From assembly GCA_024398935.1 (NCBI GenBank), contig JAKSIH010000005.1, forward strand, positions 1 through 64,000: DNA of 64,000 nucleotides, given 5' to 3'. Positions 16,439-25,168 of the stretch are shown one piece after another (within the stretch, counting starts at the first letter, position 1; every line of letters begins with the position of its first letter). The notes under the pieces are model-generated. The model made no database searches. It saw only the letters and a program-made list of their open reading frames with translations, and was not told the origin of the DNA. A program made the position numbers and the translations under genes. This DNA comes from Fibrobacter sp. (GTDB lineage Bacteria; Fibrobacterota; Fibrobacteria; Fibrobacterales; Fibrobacteraceae).

Positions 16439-18453
16439 ACGATACCATATGCGAAGCGAAGTCCCTCGGGGGTGTAACCGGACTCCGGCATGTAAATGCT
16501 GTGGTTAAAGTTTTCGATTCTGCTGTAGAGTTCAAAGGTAAGAATCTGCATTCTCGCTTCAAAATCCAGGGCAAGGTAATGCTTCATGAGCTGCAGTTCC
16601 GGATTGCCATTTTCGTTGATGGTGCAGTCATAACGCTTGTCGAACCATTGCCAGTCTACACGAACGCTCACACCGAGCCTGTCGAAAACAAAACGGTTCT
16701 GCCAGTGAATGCTGCCCTTGTAATAGAGCTCGGGAGTGTCCAGCAACTTTCTGCTGCGGTCAAGAGTCTGTCCTCGTTCCAGGTAGAACATCCAGTTGCC
16801 AAGCTTAAAGCCTACCTGGAATATCCAGTCGAAAGAGGAAACATTGCTTACGTTGGTCCAGCGATAGGCTTCTTCCAGGGAACTGGTGGAATCAGCCATT
16901 CCCGCATCGACCCAGGTCGGCTTAATCAGGTTGTCCGCATTTTCATAACGGAGGCCGAGCCCGTAGAATACATCTCGCATCTGCCATCCCGCGTTCAAGG
17001 TCATTCGGTCCCTTTCCTCGAACTTCAGTTCCTCGTTGTGGAAAGCCAGGCGTCCCGTTTCGTCAAACTTTATCTGGGCTATGTCCGGAAATCTATTGTC
17101 ATGCCGGTAACTTCCGCTTATCCGGAGATGGTAGGGAAGGAGCGCTAGAGCATCTACGGAGTAGGCCCTGGCGTAATCCACCTTATCAAGCAGGGAGCTG
17201 TTTCTCTGCAGGCCGGCCTGGGCCCTGAACATGAACCGGCCCAGGGTATCTGAAACCTCCAGGAAACCTAATTCCCGGTCCTGCTTGTAAGTCTTGGTTT
17301 CTTCAAGGCTTCCTTCGCTGTCGCCATTCAGAAACTCATAGCTGAAGCGCAATGCCGGATTTAAAAATGTCTGGTAGGCGATCCCGAAGTTTCCGTAGAC
17401 ACTCTGGTAGTTGATGGTCTTTGCCGTATCGTAGAAGGTCGTGTCTGCACGCAGCACGCCCAAGGTGTCCCGGTATTCTTTTACCTTCTGGGAAATTCTT
17501 GCCAGGGAGTCTTCTTCAATTTCGTGCTCACCGTAGGTGATGTCGGCAAGCAATGTCAGTCCCTTGATGGGGTAGAATTCCACACCTGCACCGTAGGTCA
17601 AGGTCTTGATATCTATGGTGTAGGGATCCGTCTGGAAAATTCTTGCAGACTTGTCCAAGGTATCCAGAAGAATCTTGTGGTTTGTGTTGTCAGCACTTTC
17701 CAGGCTGAAGTAGTTCAGCTTTGCAAAAGCCTTTCCCCCGTTGAATCGCCAGGTGACCATGGGTTGTATGTGCATACTGTTCATGGCGATGTTTCTTCCC
17801 CCGAAGGGAATCTGGGTAGAATCTCGACCTAGGGCGAAGTAAGGGGAGTGGGTCACGTTGGCGTAGTTGTATTCCTTGGAATCCACATAGGAATGGCTGA
17901 CCAGTCCAAGGTCTAGTGTTACGGAGTCCGTAATCAGGCGCTTGAACTCAAGACGCAGCGCATTTCCGCTAAAGGCGGGGCGTTCCCAGTTCAGGTCGGT
18001 AATGGGAGTGTCCACGGCAATGCCGCGATTTTCCTCGAAAAGGATTCCGTTATCGCCGTTCAGGTTCAGGGTGGACCCGTCATAGCCCAGTCGGGTGGAA
18101 TAGAGTCCGGCTAGCTTACTGGGATACCTTCTACTCAGGGAGGCTATTCCCATGGCCTCGGGAGCTAGCTCCGGGTTTCCGAGGATGGACGTTCCCAGCA
18201 CCCATTCCGATTTCTGGCCGGACATGTCATAGGTCCGCTGCATCAGCTCGCGAATCGGCAGGACCCAGCGACCTGCATCCGTTTCCCTTGCCGCAGGGTC
18301 TGGTCCCCAGGGCGTCTGGAAAATGGAATCCTGGGGAGTCGGCTTGCTTGCCTTACCAGGGAGGAATACTTCCGCATTTACGGTACCGGCAAACAGGAGC
18401 ACCACCATCAGGAGGTGCAATAGTTTTCCTATCTGTAGATGACGGATTGCCAT
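16420..18453 (-). CDS. Putative outer-membrane beta-barrel protein
   Basis: A 677-residue protein with a signal peptide (LLHLLMVVLLFAGTVNA) and, through the rest, alternating aromatic/polar strands such as ALRLEFKRLITDSVTLDLGLVSHSY. It ends in RFAYGIVWTFGN, resembling barrel termini. It resembles the barrel part of TonB-dependent receptors or a large porin, but no plug domain or TonB box could be recognised. The substrate is unknown. It lies in an apparent operon with the cyclotransferase (overlap) and follows the PHP gene by ten bases. Confidence 0.65.
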   Translation of the reverse strand: MAIRHLQIGKLLHLLMVVLLFAGTVNAEVFLPGKASKPTPQDSIFQTPWGPDPAARETDAGRWVLPIRELMQRTYDMSGQKSEWVLGTSILGNPELAPEAMGIASLSRRYPSKLAGLYSTRLGYDGSTLNLNGDNGILFEENRGIAVDTPITDLNWERPAFSGNALRLEFKRLITDSVTLDLGLVSHSYVDSKEYNYANVTHSPYFALGRDSTQIPFGGRNIAMNSMHIQPMVTWRFNGGKAFAKLNYFSLESADNTNHKILLDTLDKSARIFQTDPYTIDIKTLTYGAGVEFYPIKGLTLLADITYGEHEIEEDSLARISQKVKEYRDTLGVLRADTTFYDTAKTINYQSVYGNFGIAYQTFLNPALRFSYEFLNGDSEGSLEETKTYKQDRELGFLEVSDTLGRFMFRAQAGLQRNSSLLDKVDYARAYSVDALALLPYHLRISGSYRHDNRFPDIAQIKFDETGRLAFHNEELKFEERDRMTLNAGWQMRDVFYGLGLRYENADNLIKPTWVDAGMADSTSSLEEAYRWTNVSNVSSFDWIFQVGFKLGNWMFYLERGQTLDRSRKLLDTPELYYKGSIHWQNRFVFDRLGVSVRVDWQWFDKRYDCTINENGNPELQLMKHYLALDFEARMQILTFELYSRIENFNHSIYMPESGYTPEGLRFAYGIVWTFGN

Positions 18454-18463
18454 TGGATTCTAG

Positions 18464-19333
18464 CTACCATTCCGCGCGGAACTTTTCACGGCGTTCCCGC
18501 AGGGCCTGGACCACCGTATAGGGCATCTTGGTGCAGTTCGGCGGATAAGTGCCACTTTCCGTATGGAAGTCGGAACCGCCTGTACCCACCAGGCCGTAAT
18601 GCTGGGCCATTTCCTTGTACTTGCGTCCTACGGCGCCCTTCTGGGAGGGGCAGTAGACTTCCATACCCTGAACGCCCCATTCCACCATCTGCTCGATAAA
18701 TTCGTCGCTGACGCCAGACTTGTAGGGGTGGGCGAGTACCGCAATTCCACCTGCGTTTTCTATGAGGCGGATTGTCTGCTGGGGGTTAAGGCCCTTCTTT
18801 TCTACGAAGGCGATGCAGCCATCGCCTAGATACTTGGTAAACGCCTCGCCAAAGCTTCCGATGTACTCTTCATCCACCAGGGACATGGCGATATGGGGGC
18901 GACCGATGACTTTTCCCTTGCAGTAACTTAAAACCTTCTCGTAGGTAAGGTCTATTCCCAGGTTGTTCAGTTTTTTGATGATTGCCTTGACTCGCGTGAT
19001 GCGCTGCTTGGCAAAGTCCTGCAATTCCATGTTTAGGGCAAGATTCGTGGGATCGCAGAAATATCCCAGGATATGGATATCCTTTCCCTGCCAGACCGCG
19101 GAAATTTCAATTCCCGGGATAATCTCCAGCCCGATAGCCTTTGCCGGTTCAACCGCCAGGTTGTAACTGTCCAGGTTGTCGTGGTCCGTAATGGATATGC
19201 AGCGTAGTCCCTTTCTCTTGCAGAGAGTCAGAAGTTCCTCGACTTCCAGGGTGCCGTCCGATAGCTTGGTATGCAGGTGGAGGTCCGCATAGCCGCCGTT
19301 TTCGGTAATGATGGTGGAAAAGCCCTTCTGCAT
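18464..19333 (-). CDS. PHP-domain phosphoesterase (TrpH/YciV-like)
   Basis: About 289 residues from ATG 19333, chosen because it overlaps the upstream stop as TAATG; an earlier in-frame start at 19357 is possible. PHP metal-binding motifs appear in order: DLHLHTKLSDG, ITDHDN, IPGIEIS, GRPHIAMSL, LAHPYKS and GGSDFHT. Relatives hydrolyse 3',5'-nucleoside bisphosphates or short RNA 5' ends. Cytoplasmic. It is coupled to the upstream unknown gene. Confidence 0.88.
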   Translation of the reverse strand: MQKGFSTIITENGGYADLHLHTKLSDGTLEVEELLTLCKRKGLRCISITDHDNLDSYNLAVEPAKAIGLEIIPGIEISAVWQGKDIHILGYFCDPTNLALNMELQDFAKQRITRVKAIIKKLNNLGIDLTYEKVLSYCKGKVIGRPHIAMSLVDEEYIGSFGEAFTKYLGDGCIAFVEKKGLNPQQTIRLIENAGGIAVLAHPYKSGVSDEFIEQMVEWGVQGMEVYCPSQKGAVGRKYKEMAQHYGLVGTGGSDFHTESGTYPPNCTKMPYTVVQALRERREKFRAEW

Positions 19334-19881
19334 TACTTGACCCCGTAATATTTGCAAAGCAGTTCCGCTTCCGAAGAGGAACTGGGCTTAAGGCTTAAGT
19401 TCAGGAAGGGATATAAATTTTCGCAGTTAAAGCCAAGCCGGCAGGAGGCTCCGCTGACCTTCGCCAGGTATAGGCGGGGGAGAAACGGCTCTCCCAGGTA
19501 GACACAGACCTTGGGTGCGAATTCCTTTATTTTCTTTTCCAGTTCTACAAAGGCCGGTTCTCCGTAGCGGCATTCCGTGTCGCTGTAATAGAATGCATGG
19601 GCCCTATGGGCGGAAATGATTGCCTGAAGGGATTCGTGGACGCAAAACTTGGTTATCTGTAGAAACTGAGGGGAGAGCCCCTTCAAAAAATGGGTGGTCT
19701 CCTTCAGGTCCTTGGGTAAAAATACAAGGGTTCTCGGCAAGTCCTTCAGGGCTTCCGGGAACGATATCGCCTCATCCTTGTTTCCTGCGCGCTTCAGGAA
19801 CCAGCGGGTCAGGGATTCCGGACTGCTGAAGCGTTTGAAGAAAAAACGGAATTGGTCTGTAAAATAAGGAGACGGTTTCAC
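19333..19881 (-). CDS. Hypothetical protein
   Basis: A 182-residue basic protein with no signal peptide. The pattern of short hydrophobic strands (RTLVFLPKD, KVCVYLGEPFLPRLYL, CRLGFNCENLYPFL) is faintly like heptosyltransferase-type Rossmann folds, but no family can be claimed. It is the last host gene before the prophage; the left copy of the 16-bp direct repeat lies five bases upstream of its start, so integration probably replaced part of its promoter. Confidence 0.6.
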   Translation of the reverse strand: MKPSPYFTDQFRFFFKRFSSPESLTRWFLKRAGNKDEAISFPEALKDLPRTLVFLPKDLKETTHFLKGLSPQFLQITKFCVHESLQAIISAHRAHAFYYSDTECRYGEPAFVELEKKIKEFAPKVCVYLGEPFLPRLYLAKVSGASCRLGFNCENLYPFLNLSLKPSSSSEAELLCKYYGVK

Positions 19882-19885
19882 GGCG

Positions 19886-19901
19886 CAAAATATACTAAAT
19901 T
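19886..19901. other. Candidate left attachment site (attL core)
   Basis: CAAAATATACTAAATT is identical to 52553-52568 and the two copies bracket all phage-like genes. The sequence also resembles a host -10 element read from the other strand (AATTTAGTATATT), so a chance match cannot be excluded. Confidence 0.5.
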
Positions 19902-20047
19902 ACCTAAGCTTTTAAGCTAATTTTCCCCTTTACAAAGCAATAACGGTATTACGTCCTAAAACAAAGGGTTTCACGTTGTTTTGTTGTTATTATTTGATTT
20001 CGTTTTATTTCACACTGTAATACAAAAACCCTTATTGAAATTTGACA

Positions 20048-20072
20048 AAAAGTGCATAAAATAGTGCATACT
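20048..20072. repeat. Left border-proximal imperfect repeat
   Basis: A 25-base block matching 52495-52519 at 22 positions (AAAAGTGCATAAAATAGTGC against AAAAGTGTATAAAATAATGC). It could be an integrase arm site or repressor operator near each prophage end. The rest of 19902-20106 is AT-rich with no gene. Confidence 0.4.
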
Positions 20073-20106
20073 TTAAAAAGGCATGCACGTATTTTCATAT
20101 ATGCGT

Positions 20107-20502
20107 TTATCTTTCCTTGGGACGGATAACCATGGAAGGCTGTCTCCAGGATAGCGGACGCAGTCGGATCATCCCGGTGGAATTGGCCGCCGTGGTGCAC
20201 TTGCTGCCACCGCCGCCAGCCTCGATGTACTGGGTGTCGCTGACCATGATGGCGCAGTGGGTGTACTTGGTGGACGATCCGAAGAAGACCACGTCGCCAG
20301 CCGCAGGAGCCTTGACCGACTTCCAGCCGTCCTTCTTCAGCTTCTTTGCGAGGGCGTCCGCAGTCCAGTCCCCGGATGGCAACAGCCCGTAAGCCTGCAG
20401 GCATTCAATGACCAGACCGCTGCAATCGAAGCCAACGGAACCAGTACCGCCCCAGATGTAGGGTTTTCCGATAAACCTTTCTGCATACTCAACAATGCTC
20501 AT
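20107..20502 (-). CDS. NlpC/P60 peptidoglycan hydrolase (putative endolysin)
   Basis: A 131-residue protein consisting of one NlpC/P60 cysteine-peptidase domain. It has the catalytic Cys in FDCSGLV, His in YTHCAIMV, and the opening GKPYIWGG. No signal peptide is seen. Start ATG 20502 overlaps the upstream stop as TGATG. It is the last gene of the late transcript, the normal place for lysis functions, so it probably cuts cell-wall peptides at the end of infection. A tail-associated role is the alternative. Confidence 0.82.
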   Translation of the reverse strand: MSIVEYAERFIGKPYIWGGTGSVGFDCSGLVIECLQAYGLLPSGDWTADALAKKLKKDGWKSVKAPAAGDVVFFGSSTKYTHCAIMVSDTQYIEAGGGGSKCTTAANSTGMIRLRPLSWRQPSMVIRPKER

Positions 20503-20981
20503 CACATCGGCCTCCATGTTATCTGGCAATACTCGTGCATCTTTTCCTTGTCATTCTTTGGCCCGAAGTGGAAGATGTGGGCGAACCAGCGAACTGCACG
20601 GTCAACGATTCCCGCCTCCACACGAGTGAAGCCAGCCTCCCGCATGGATCCGCGCAGAAAATCGTCGCACTCCCCAGCAGTCAGCTTGCGAGAAAGCCCG
20701 TTGACCAGACCGCCCCATGCGTAGAGGGCATCATGGCCAAGACCGCAGGCATCCTTTTTCGTCTCTCCGTAATAATTCTTGATTGGCCATTGAATCGGGT
20801 TGCTGGCCCCGTTGTAGGGGCAGCCCTTCAGGTGGGTAAATACAAGCTTGCCCACAACTCCGTCGATCTCGCAGATCGCAGTAAATCCGAAATGCGCCTT
20901 GGCGTGGTAGAGGCAACTCTTGTCCGGTCCTTCAAGCGGGAAGGATGCAGGGACCTGCATTGACAGAACTTTAAGACTCAT
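20502..20981 (-). CDS. DUF1353-like phage protein
   Basis: A 159-residue protein. The segment GLGHDALYAWGG followed by a Cys/Asp-rich helix and AVRWFAHIFHFG resembles the DUF1353 family, common in phage lysis and tail regions. The His-Asp pair is the conserved feature. Function is unknown. It is coupled by short overlaps to the genes on both sides. Confidence 0.6.
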   Translation of the reverse strand: MSLKVLSMQVPASFPLEGPDKSCLYHAKAHFGFTAICEIDGVVGKLVFTHLKGCPYNGASNPIQWPIKNYYGETKKDACGLGHDALYAWGGLVNGLSRKLTAGECDDFLRGSMREAGFTRVEAGIVDRAVRWFAHIFHFGPKNDKEKMHEYCQITWRPM

Positions 20982-21259
20982 AGCTCCATCCCCCTTCCCT
21001 TAAACATCCCGATAAGTTCCCGAAGAAGCCCGTTTGTTTCCCGCAGTTCCTTTTCGAATCGCTCGAATCTATCGTTGCCCTCGTCCAATCGTTTCTCGCA
21101 GTTCTTGATTTTTTCATCCAGAAGGGCGAAGCGTTCGTCATAACCTTTGCGAGACACTTCACGTTGTTCATGGATTCTATTTTTGTCCACATTACTCTTA
21201 AGAAAAGTCGCAATCGAACCAATCAAAGAGACAATAACCGCTACAAGTTCCGGCGTCAT
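20978..21259 (-). CDS. Small membrane protein with coiled coil (holin/spanin candidate)
   Basis: A 93-residue protein with one hydrophobic N-terminal helix (about residues 4-21, LVAVIVSLIGSIATFL) followed by a long charged helix with heptad character (about 25-85). Size, topology and position next to the NlpC gene suggest a lysis accessory such as a holin or i-spanin. No family signature was recognised. Confidence 0.6.
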   Translation of the reverse strand: MTPELVAVIVSLIGSIATFLKSNVDKNRIHEQREVSRKGYDERFALLDEKIKNCEKRLDEGNDRFERFEKELRETNGLLRELIGMFKGRGMEL

Positions 21260-21275
21260 AATATGACTTCCTCCA

Positions 21276-22157
21276 TTACAGAAGTGACGACATTTTAATC
21301 ATCGTGCCTTTCGCGGTGACGAAAAATTGATGTCCACCTTGATTAGCGTCGTCTATCCATAATTGCAGACTTTTGTTACCGCCGCCAGACAACAAAGCCG
21401 TAGTCACTACCATTACGGACGAATTTCCAGATTTTACGAAAACAGCTGAAGATGAAAGTTTTTGCTTCGTAGATTTCGACACGTCATACAAAGTAAAAGA
21501 TAAAACACCATCAGAAAAAACATTTTCAATCTGAATCTCCCAGAAAACCAAACAATACGCGTTCGTGAAACTGAAACTGACAGCATCACTAACAGCTTTG
21601 GGGAAAACATTAACAACAGGAGTTCTAGAACCTCTGATAAACCGCACAAACGGAACACAATCGTGAACGGCGATTCCGGAATCACCTCCATTGACATCAG
21701 CCATATTCACGGAGAAGTTCGCTTTTGTTGAAACATCAGCATTGTCGGCTTTGCTTGCCTTACCCACTTTCACGACATTCGCAGGGATATCTTTGATCGC
21801 GTTAGTTCCTCCGTCAAGCTTAGTGTAAGCAGCCAGCATTGTACATGAAGATAAACTAGATCCTGCGTAACCAATCTTGATTATGGATGACAAATCGTTA
21901 TAATCCTTAACGGAAGCAGACACTTCGGAATGGTCTGCGCCTCCAACAGACATGTCTGGATAATAACCGTTCGCTTCGGCCTTGCCATCCAACGCACTAT
22001 TCACCACCTTGTTCTGCACGGGGTTCTCGCTGGTGCTGCTCAAAGCCGTGTCTACAGGAATGTCGGCTGCGGTATGGGAGTGCTTCTTTAGGGCGAACGT
22101 ATCCTTTAATTTGGTCCACAAGGTCTGCAGGCCAGCAAGGTTGAGGTATTTAGCCAT
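21276..22157 (-). CDS. Tail-fibre-like protein (short paralogue)
   Basis: A 293-residue protein that opens with MAKYLNLAGLQTLWTKLKD, the same N-terminal module as the next gene (MAKYLDLSGLQTFWSKVKT). The middle is Ser/Ala/Val-rich and the C-terminus is beta-rich. The shared N-terminus probably binds a common tail or fibre base, while the differing remainder may bind the host surface or act as an accessory. No enzymatic motif was seen. Confidence 0.7.
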   Translation of the reverse strand: MAKYLNLAGLQTLWTKLKDTFALKKHSHTAADIPVDTALSSTSENPVQNKVVNSALDGKAEANGYYPDMSVGGADHSEVSASVKDYNDLSSIIKIGYAGSSLSSCTMLAAYTKLDGGTNAIKDIPANVVKVGKASKADNADVSTKANFSVNMADVNGGDSGIAVHDCVPFVRFIRGSRTPVVNVFPKAVSDAVSFSFTNAYCLVFWEIQIENVFSDGVLSFTLYDVSKSTKQKLSSSAVFVKSGNSSVMVVTTALLSGGGNKSLQLWIDDANQGGHQFFVTAKGTMIKMSSLL

Positions 22158-22180
22158 CTTGAAAAACCTCCGCTACGTTG

Positions 22181-23914
22181 TTAGGGCAATGCGCCGATTT
22201 CTTCGTCGGTGATCGCGGTCATCTTCGGCTCGTAGGTATTTGCTGCGGTTTCTTCCGTGCAGACCTTCTTGGAGCCGCTATACAAACAGCCGTCAGTACC
22301 GACGTAGGCGGTGTCGTGAGAGTAGGTCTGCGGGTTCGCCGCCTGGCTTGTAGCACCGACTAGGAAAATCTTGGAGCTGGTGTCTGTAGAGCCTGCGGTG
22401 TTCTTGGTGTCGTGGTCGTTGTCCTGCTGTGTGAACGTGAAGCTGGTGCCGTCAAGACGGGTAGCCGTGAAGGTGGTGCCGTTACGGCTGATGTCCACGA
22501 TGGGATTGTTGGCTGCACGGTCAGTTCCGAGGAGCTGGTACTGGGTTCCGTCATACATGAGGTATGCGATGTCGCCTGCACCGATTACGCCTGCAGCGAT
22601 GGCCGTACCCTTGTTGAAGATAGCCTTCGCCCCCTTGGAGTTGATGTTCAGGGTTGCGTTTGCGTCCACTGCATTCGTGAACTTTACGACTACAATGCCG
22701 CCCTTCACAAGTTCGTAGTTGGCGAGCGTGCCTACCTTTGCAGCCGTGCCGGTTGCGGTGCTGCAGGTTGCATAGCCCTGGCCGAGTTTCTCATTGGTGT
22801 AGGTGGTGTTGGAGTCGGGAGACCACAGGCCAGCGGAAGTCACTCCTACGATATGGCCCTTGGCGTCACGCTTCAGACCGGTCACAACCTGGATAAGGCT
22901 TCCACCGGATGCAGTGGGAAGCTGGGTAGCGGAGCCACCGGACGCATTGATTGCTGCGCTTGTGTCCTCGGCGGGGGTGTAATGGTTGCCGACGCTCGTA
23001 ACCTTGGTATCGGTGTTGGGGTTGGCAGGGATCTTGCCGGAGGTTACGGAGACTCCGACAACGTGACCCTTCGCATCCCTCTTGAGCTGCACGCCCTTGA
23101 CAACATCAATGGACCACGCAGCGGTCGCTCCAGTGGCACTTGCGGAGAGCTGCGCATTGGAATCTTCTGCCGGGGTGTAGTGGTTTCCTACGGAGGTTAC
23201 CTTGGTATCGGTATCGGTGAACACTGCGTTGGACGGGACGCTCTTGCCGATGGTGAACCCACTGTCCTTGATCTTCTTGCCGGTGGTGCCATCAAAGGCG
23301 GCAACGTGCGCGTCGGTTGCACTTGCAGGACCGATCACTACGCCGTCAAGGTTGCCCTGGATGAAGTCCCAGCTTGCAGCGATGGTAGCGTAGTTGTTGG
23401 CGGTCGCAGCGGCGGTGTTGTCGGTGTTGCAGATGAGCATGTCGCCGACTTCGACGGCGACACCATCGATGAAGCCCTTGGTAGTTACCTTGTATGTCCA
23501 GCCCTTGCTTGCTGCAGGGGTCAACGAGCCGTAGCCTCCCGTACCCTTGCCAGCACCTGCAAGGGCGCCCTTGTACACCATGGCGTCGGCCTCGGCCATC
23601 TTGTCGGAGATTGCCGTGTTTACCCATGCGGTGGTCGCGATCTGCGTGGTGTTTGTGCCGGCGGCGGCAGTGGGCGCGGTCGGCGTACCCGTCAATGCAG
23701 GGCTTGCAAGTGGGGCCTTTTGGCCAAGGTGGGTGGTAAGTTCGGTGACCTGGCTTTCTCCAATCTGGATATTGCCGTAGGTCATCTTGCCGTCCTGGTA
23801 GCCAGTCACGGTCTTGCTTGCGCTCGGGCTGTTGGCCGTCACGCCGTTGCTGATGAATGTCTTTACTTTGGACCAGAAGGTCTGCAAGCCGGAAAGGTCT
23901 AGGTATTTTGCCAT
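22181..23914 (-). CDS. Tail-fibre protein
   Basis: A 577-residue protein with Gly/Thr/Ala-rich fibrous sequence. It contains the typical fibre segment APLASPALTGTPTAPTAA, two copies of DTDTKVTSVGNHYTPAED (about residues 238 and 307), and the repeated LKRDAKGHVVGVS / LKRDAKGHIVGVT unit. The N-terminal module is shared with the downstream paralogue. It ends ITDEEIGALP. It is likely a trimeric receptor-binding fibre on the virion tail. Confidence 0.82.
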   Translation of the reverse strand: MAKYLDLSGLQTFWSKVKTFISNGVTANSPSASKTVTGYQDGKMTYGNIQIGESQVTELTTHLGQKAPLASPALTGTPTAPTAAAGTNTTQIATTAWVNTAISDKMAEADAMVYKGALAGAGKGTGGYGSLTPAASKGWTYKVTTKGFIDGVAVEVGDMLICNTDNTAAATANNYATIAASWDFIQGNLDGVVIGPASATDAHVAAFDGTTGKKIKDSGFTIGKSVPSNAVFTDTDTKVTSVGNHYTPAEDSNAQLSASATGATAAWSIDVVKGVQLKRDAKGHVVGVSVTSGKIPANPNTDTKVTSVGNHYTPAEDTSAAINASGGSATQLPTASGGSLIQVVTGLKRDAKGHIVGVTSAGLWSPDSNTTYTNEKLGQGYATCSTATGTAAKVGTLANYELVKGGIVVVKFTNAVDANATLNINSKGAKAIFNKGTAIAAGVIGAGDIAYLMYDGTQYQLLGTDRAANNPIVDISRNGTTFTATRLDGTSFTFTQQDNDHDTKNTAGSTDTSSKIFLVGATSQAANPQTYSHDTAYVGTDGCLYSGSKKVCTEETAANTYEPKMTAITDEEIGALP

Positions 23915-23941
23915 GGTTTTTATCCTTTTGTTTTTTAAATT

Positions 23942-25168
23942 CTACGAGAAAAGAGCCTCTATGTCGATGTCCGAGATTGGTGTCGGGTGGTTGGCGAGAT
24001 ACGCCATGGAACCCTCGTCGGTTTCGTTCCAGTCCGTCTGCGGGATCATATCAATACGGGCATTTATCGCAATGTCCTCCTGGATGCGAGCATCCGCTTC
24101 CGATGCGATAGCCTCGCTGACCTCCTCGCCTGTCACAAATTCCTCAGCCTTTTCTTCAAGAGCCTCGATGGATTCGCGAAGCTGGGAATCGTAAAGCACC
24201 CTGGCGGACGTCTCGTCACGCACGGCGGAGCGTATGTCCTCGTGCGATTCCTGACTGGCATTGTGAGCCGCAATCGCCGACGAAAGTTCGTCTTTTTCGA
24301 CCTTCACATCGAGTGAAGCTTGGAGCCCGGAAACATCGCCTATTACAGGCTGACGGCGGCTGACGCTTACCTTGCCGTCAGTCTCCTTGACGGCAGTCAC
24401 GAACTGGTTGGCAACGGCGGCGTCATTGACATCAAGGGCGTTAATCTTGTCCGTTACGGTCTTGACCGTGGCGACCTTGTTGCTCTTGTAGTTGAATGTG
24501 CCGTCGCACATCTTGCCGTTAAGGAATTGCTCCCAGTAGGAATTGGACGGTTTCGTCGGTCTCGTATGACTGGAGTTTCCGATGCGCCCAAGGAACTTGA
24601 TGTAGCCGGCATCCGATTTGTTGTTTGTATATTCCAGCAGTATGCTGCGTGCGTAGTCTGGCTTATCGTCCGACCCTGGACTATCAATATCGAATAGACA
24701 GAAGCAATCCAACTTGAATCCAGCCGTCTGTTTATCCGTAACAAGGATAGGCGGGACATTAGTCAATGTGTTCGTGGTGTAGCCACTGTCAGAATAGAAC
24801 GTAGCAGCGTAAGGAACAGGCTTCCTTGCGAAATAGTCAAGGATAGTCATGAAGACATCCTGCCCATCCTCGAAAGCCACCATGTTCGTTCCGTGAGCTA
24901 CGGAGTCGATAAGGTCACGCAGTTCCCGCTCGCGGCCAAGCGCATCGTCGATCAGGTCGAACGCCTCAAGGATGGCCGTCACCTGTTCCTTCGTGTAAGT
25001 TCCTACCTGCTCGGCAGTCACCTCGTGAGGATTCCCCTTGTCGGAGACGTGAGCGTCAAGCTCTTTCTTTAGAGATTCAGATTTTCCGTCTTCGTCCAGG
25101 TCTCCGAAGAATCTCGCCTCGGCTTCCTTGAAAAGTGCGGCATTGCTCGCAAAATCCTGATTAGACAT
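23942..25168 (-). CDS. Tail-fibre/baseplate-associated protein
   Basis: A 408-residue protein. The N-terminal 120 residues are acidic and helical (DAHVSDKGNPHEVTAEQVG is a recurrent phage-fibre segment), the middle is a beta-rich domain, and the C-terminal third is coiled coil followed by IPQTDWNETDEGSMAYLANHP, a phage-tail module often found near fibre ends. It overlaps the upstream fibre gene by eight bases. Probably structural; the receptor is unknown. Confidence 0.72.
   Translation of the reverse strand: MSNQDFASNAALFKEAEARFFGDLDEDGKSESLKKELDAHVSDKGNPHEVTAEQVGTYTKEQVTAILEAFDLIDDALGRERELRDLIDSVAHGTNMVAFEDGQDVFMTILDYFARKPVPYAATFYSDSGYTTNTLTNVPPILVTDKQTAGFKLDCFCLFDIDSPGSDDKPDYARSILLEYTNNKSDAGYIKFLGRIGNSSHTRPTKPSNSYWEQFLNGKMCDGTFNYKSNKVATVKTVTDKINALDVNDAAVANQFVTAVKETDGKVSVSRRQPVIGDVSGLQASLDVKVEKDELSSAIAAHNASQESHEDIRSAVRDETSARVLYDSQLRESIEALEEKAEEFVTGEEVSEAIASEADARIQEDIAINARIDMIPQTDWNETDEGSMAYLANHPTPISDIDIEALFS

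Noticed and set aside
19949..20404. 151-codon minus-strand frame at the left prophage end
   Set aside because: It overlaps the NlpC/P60 gene in another frame and its tail lies in AT-rich border DNA.
22412..23902. Cys/Gly/Val-rich 496-codon plus-strand frame opposite the tail fibre
   Set aside because: Mirror of the repetitive fibre gene; no start signal and no domain.
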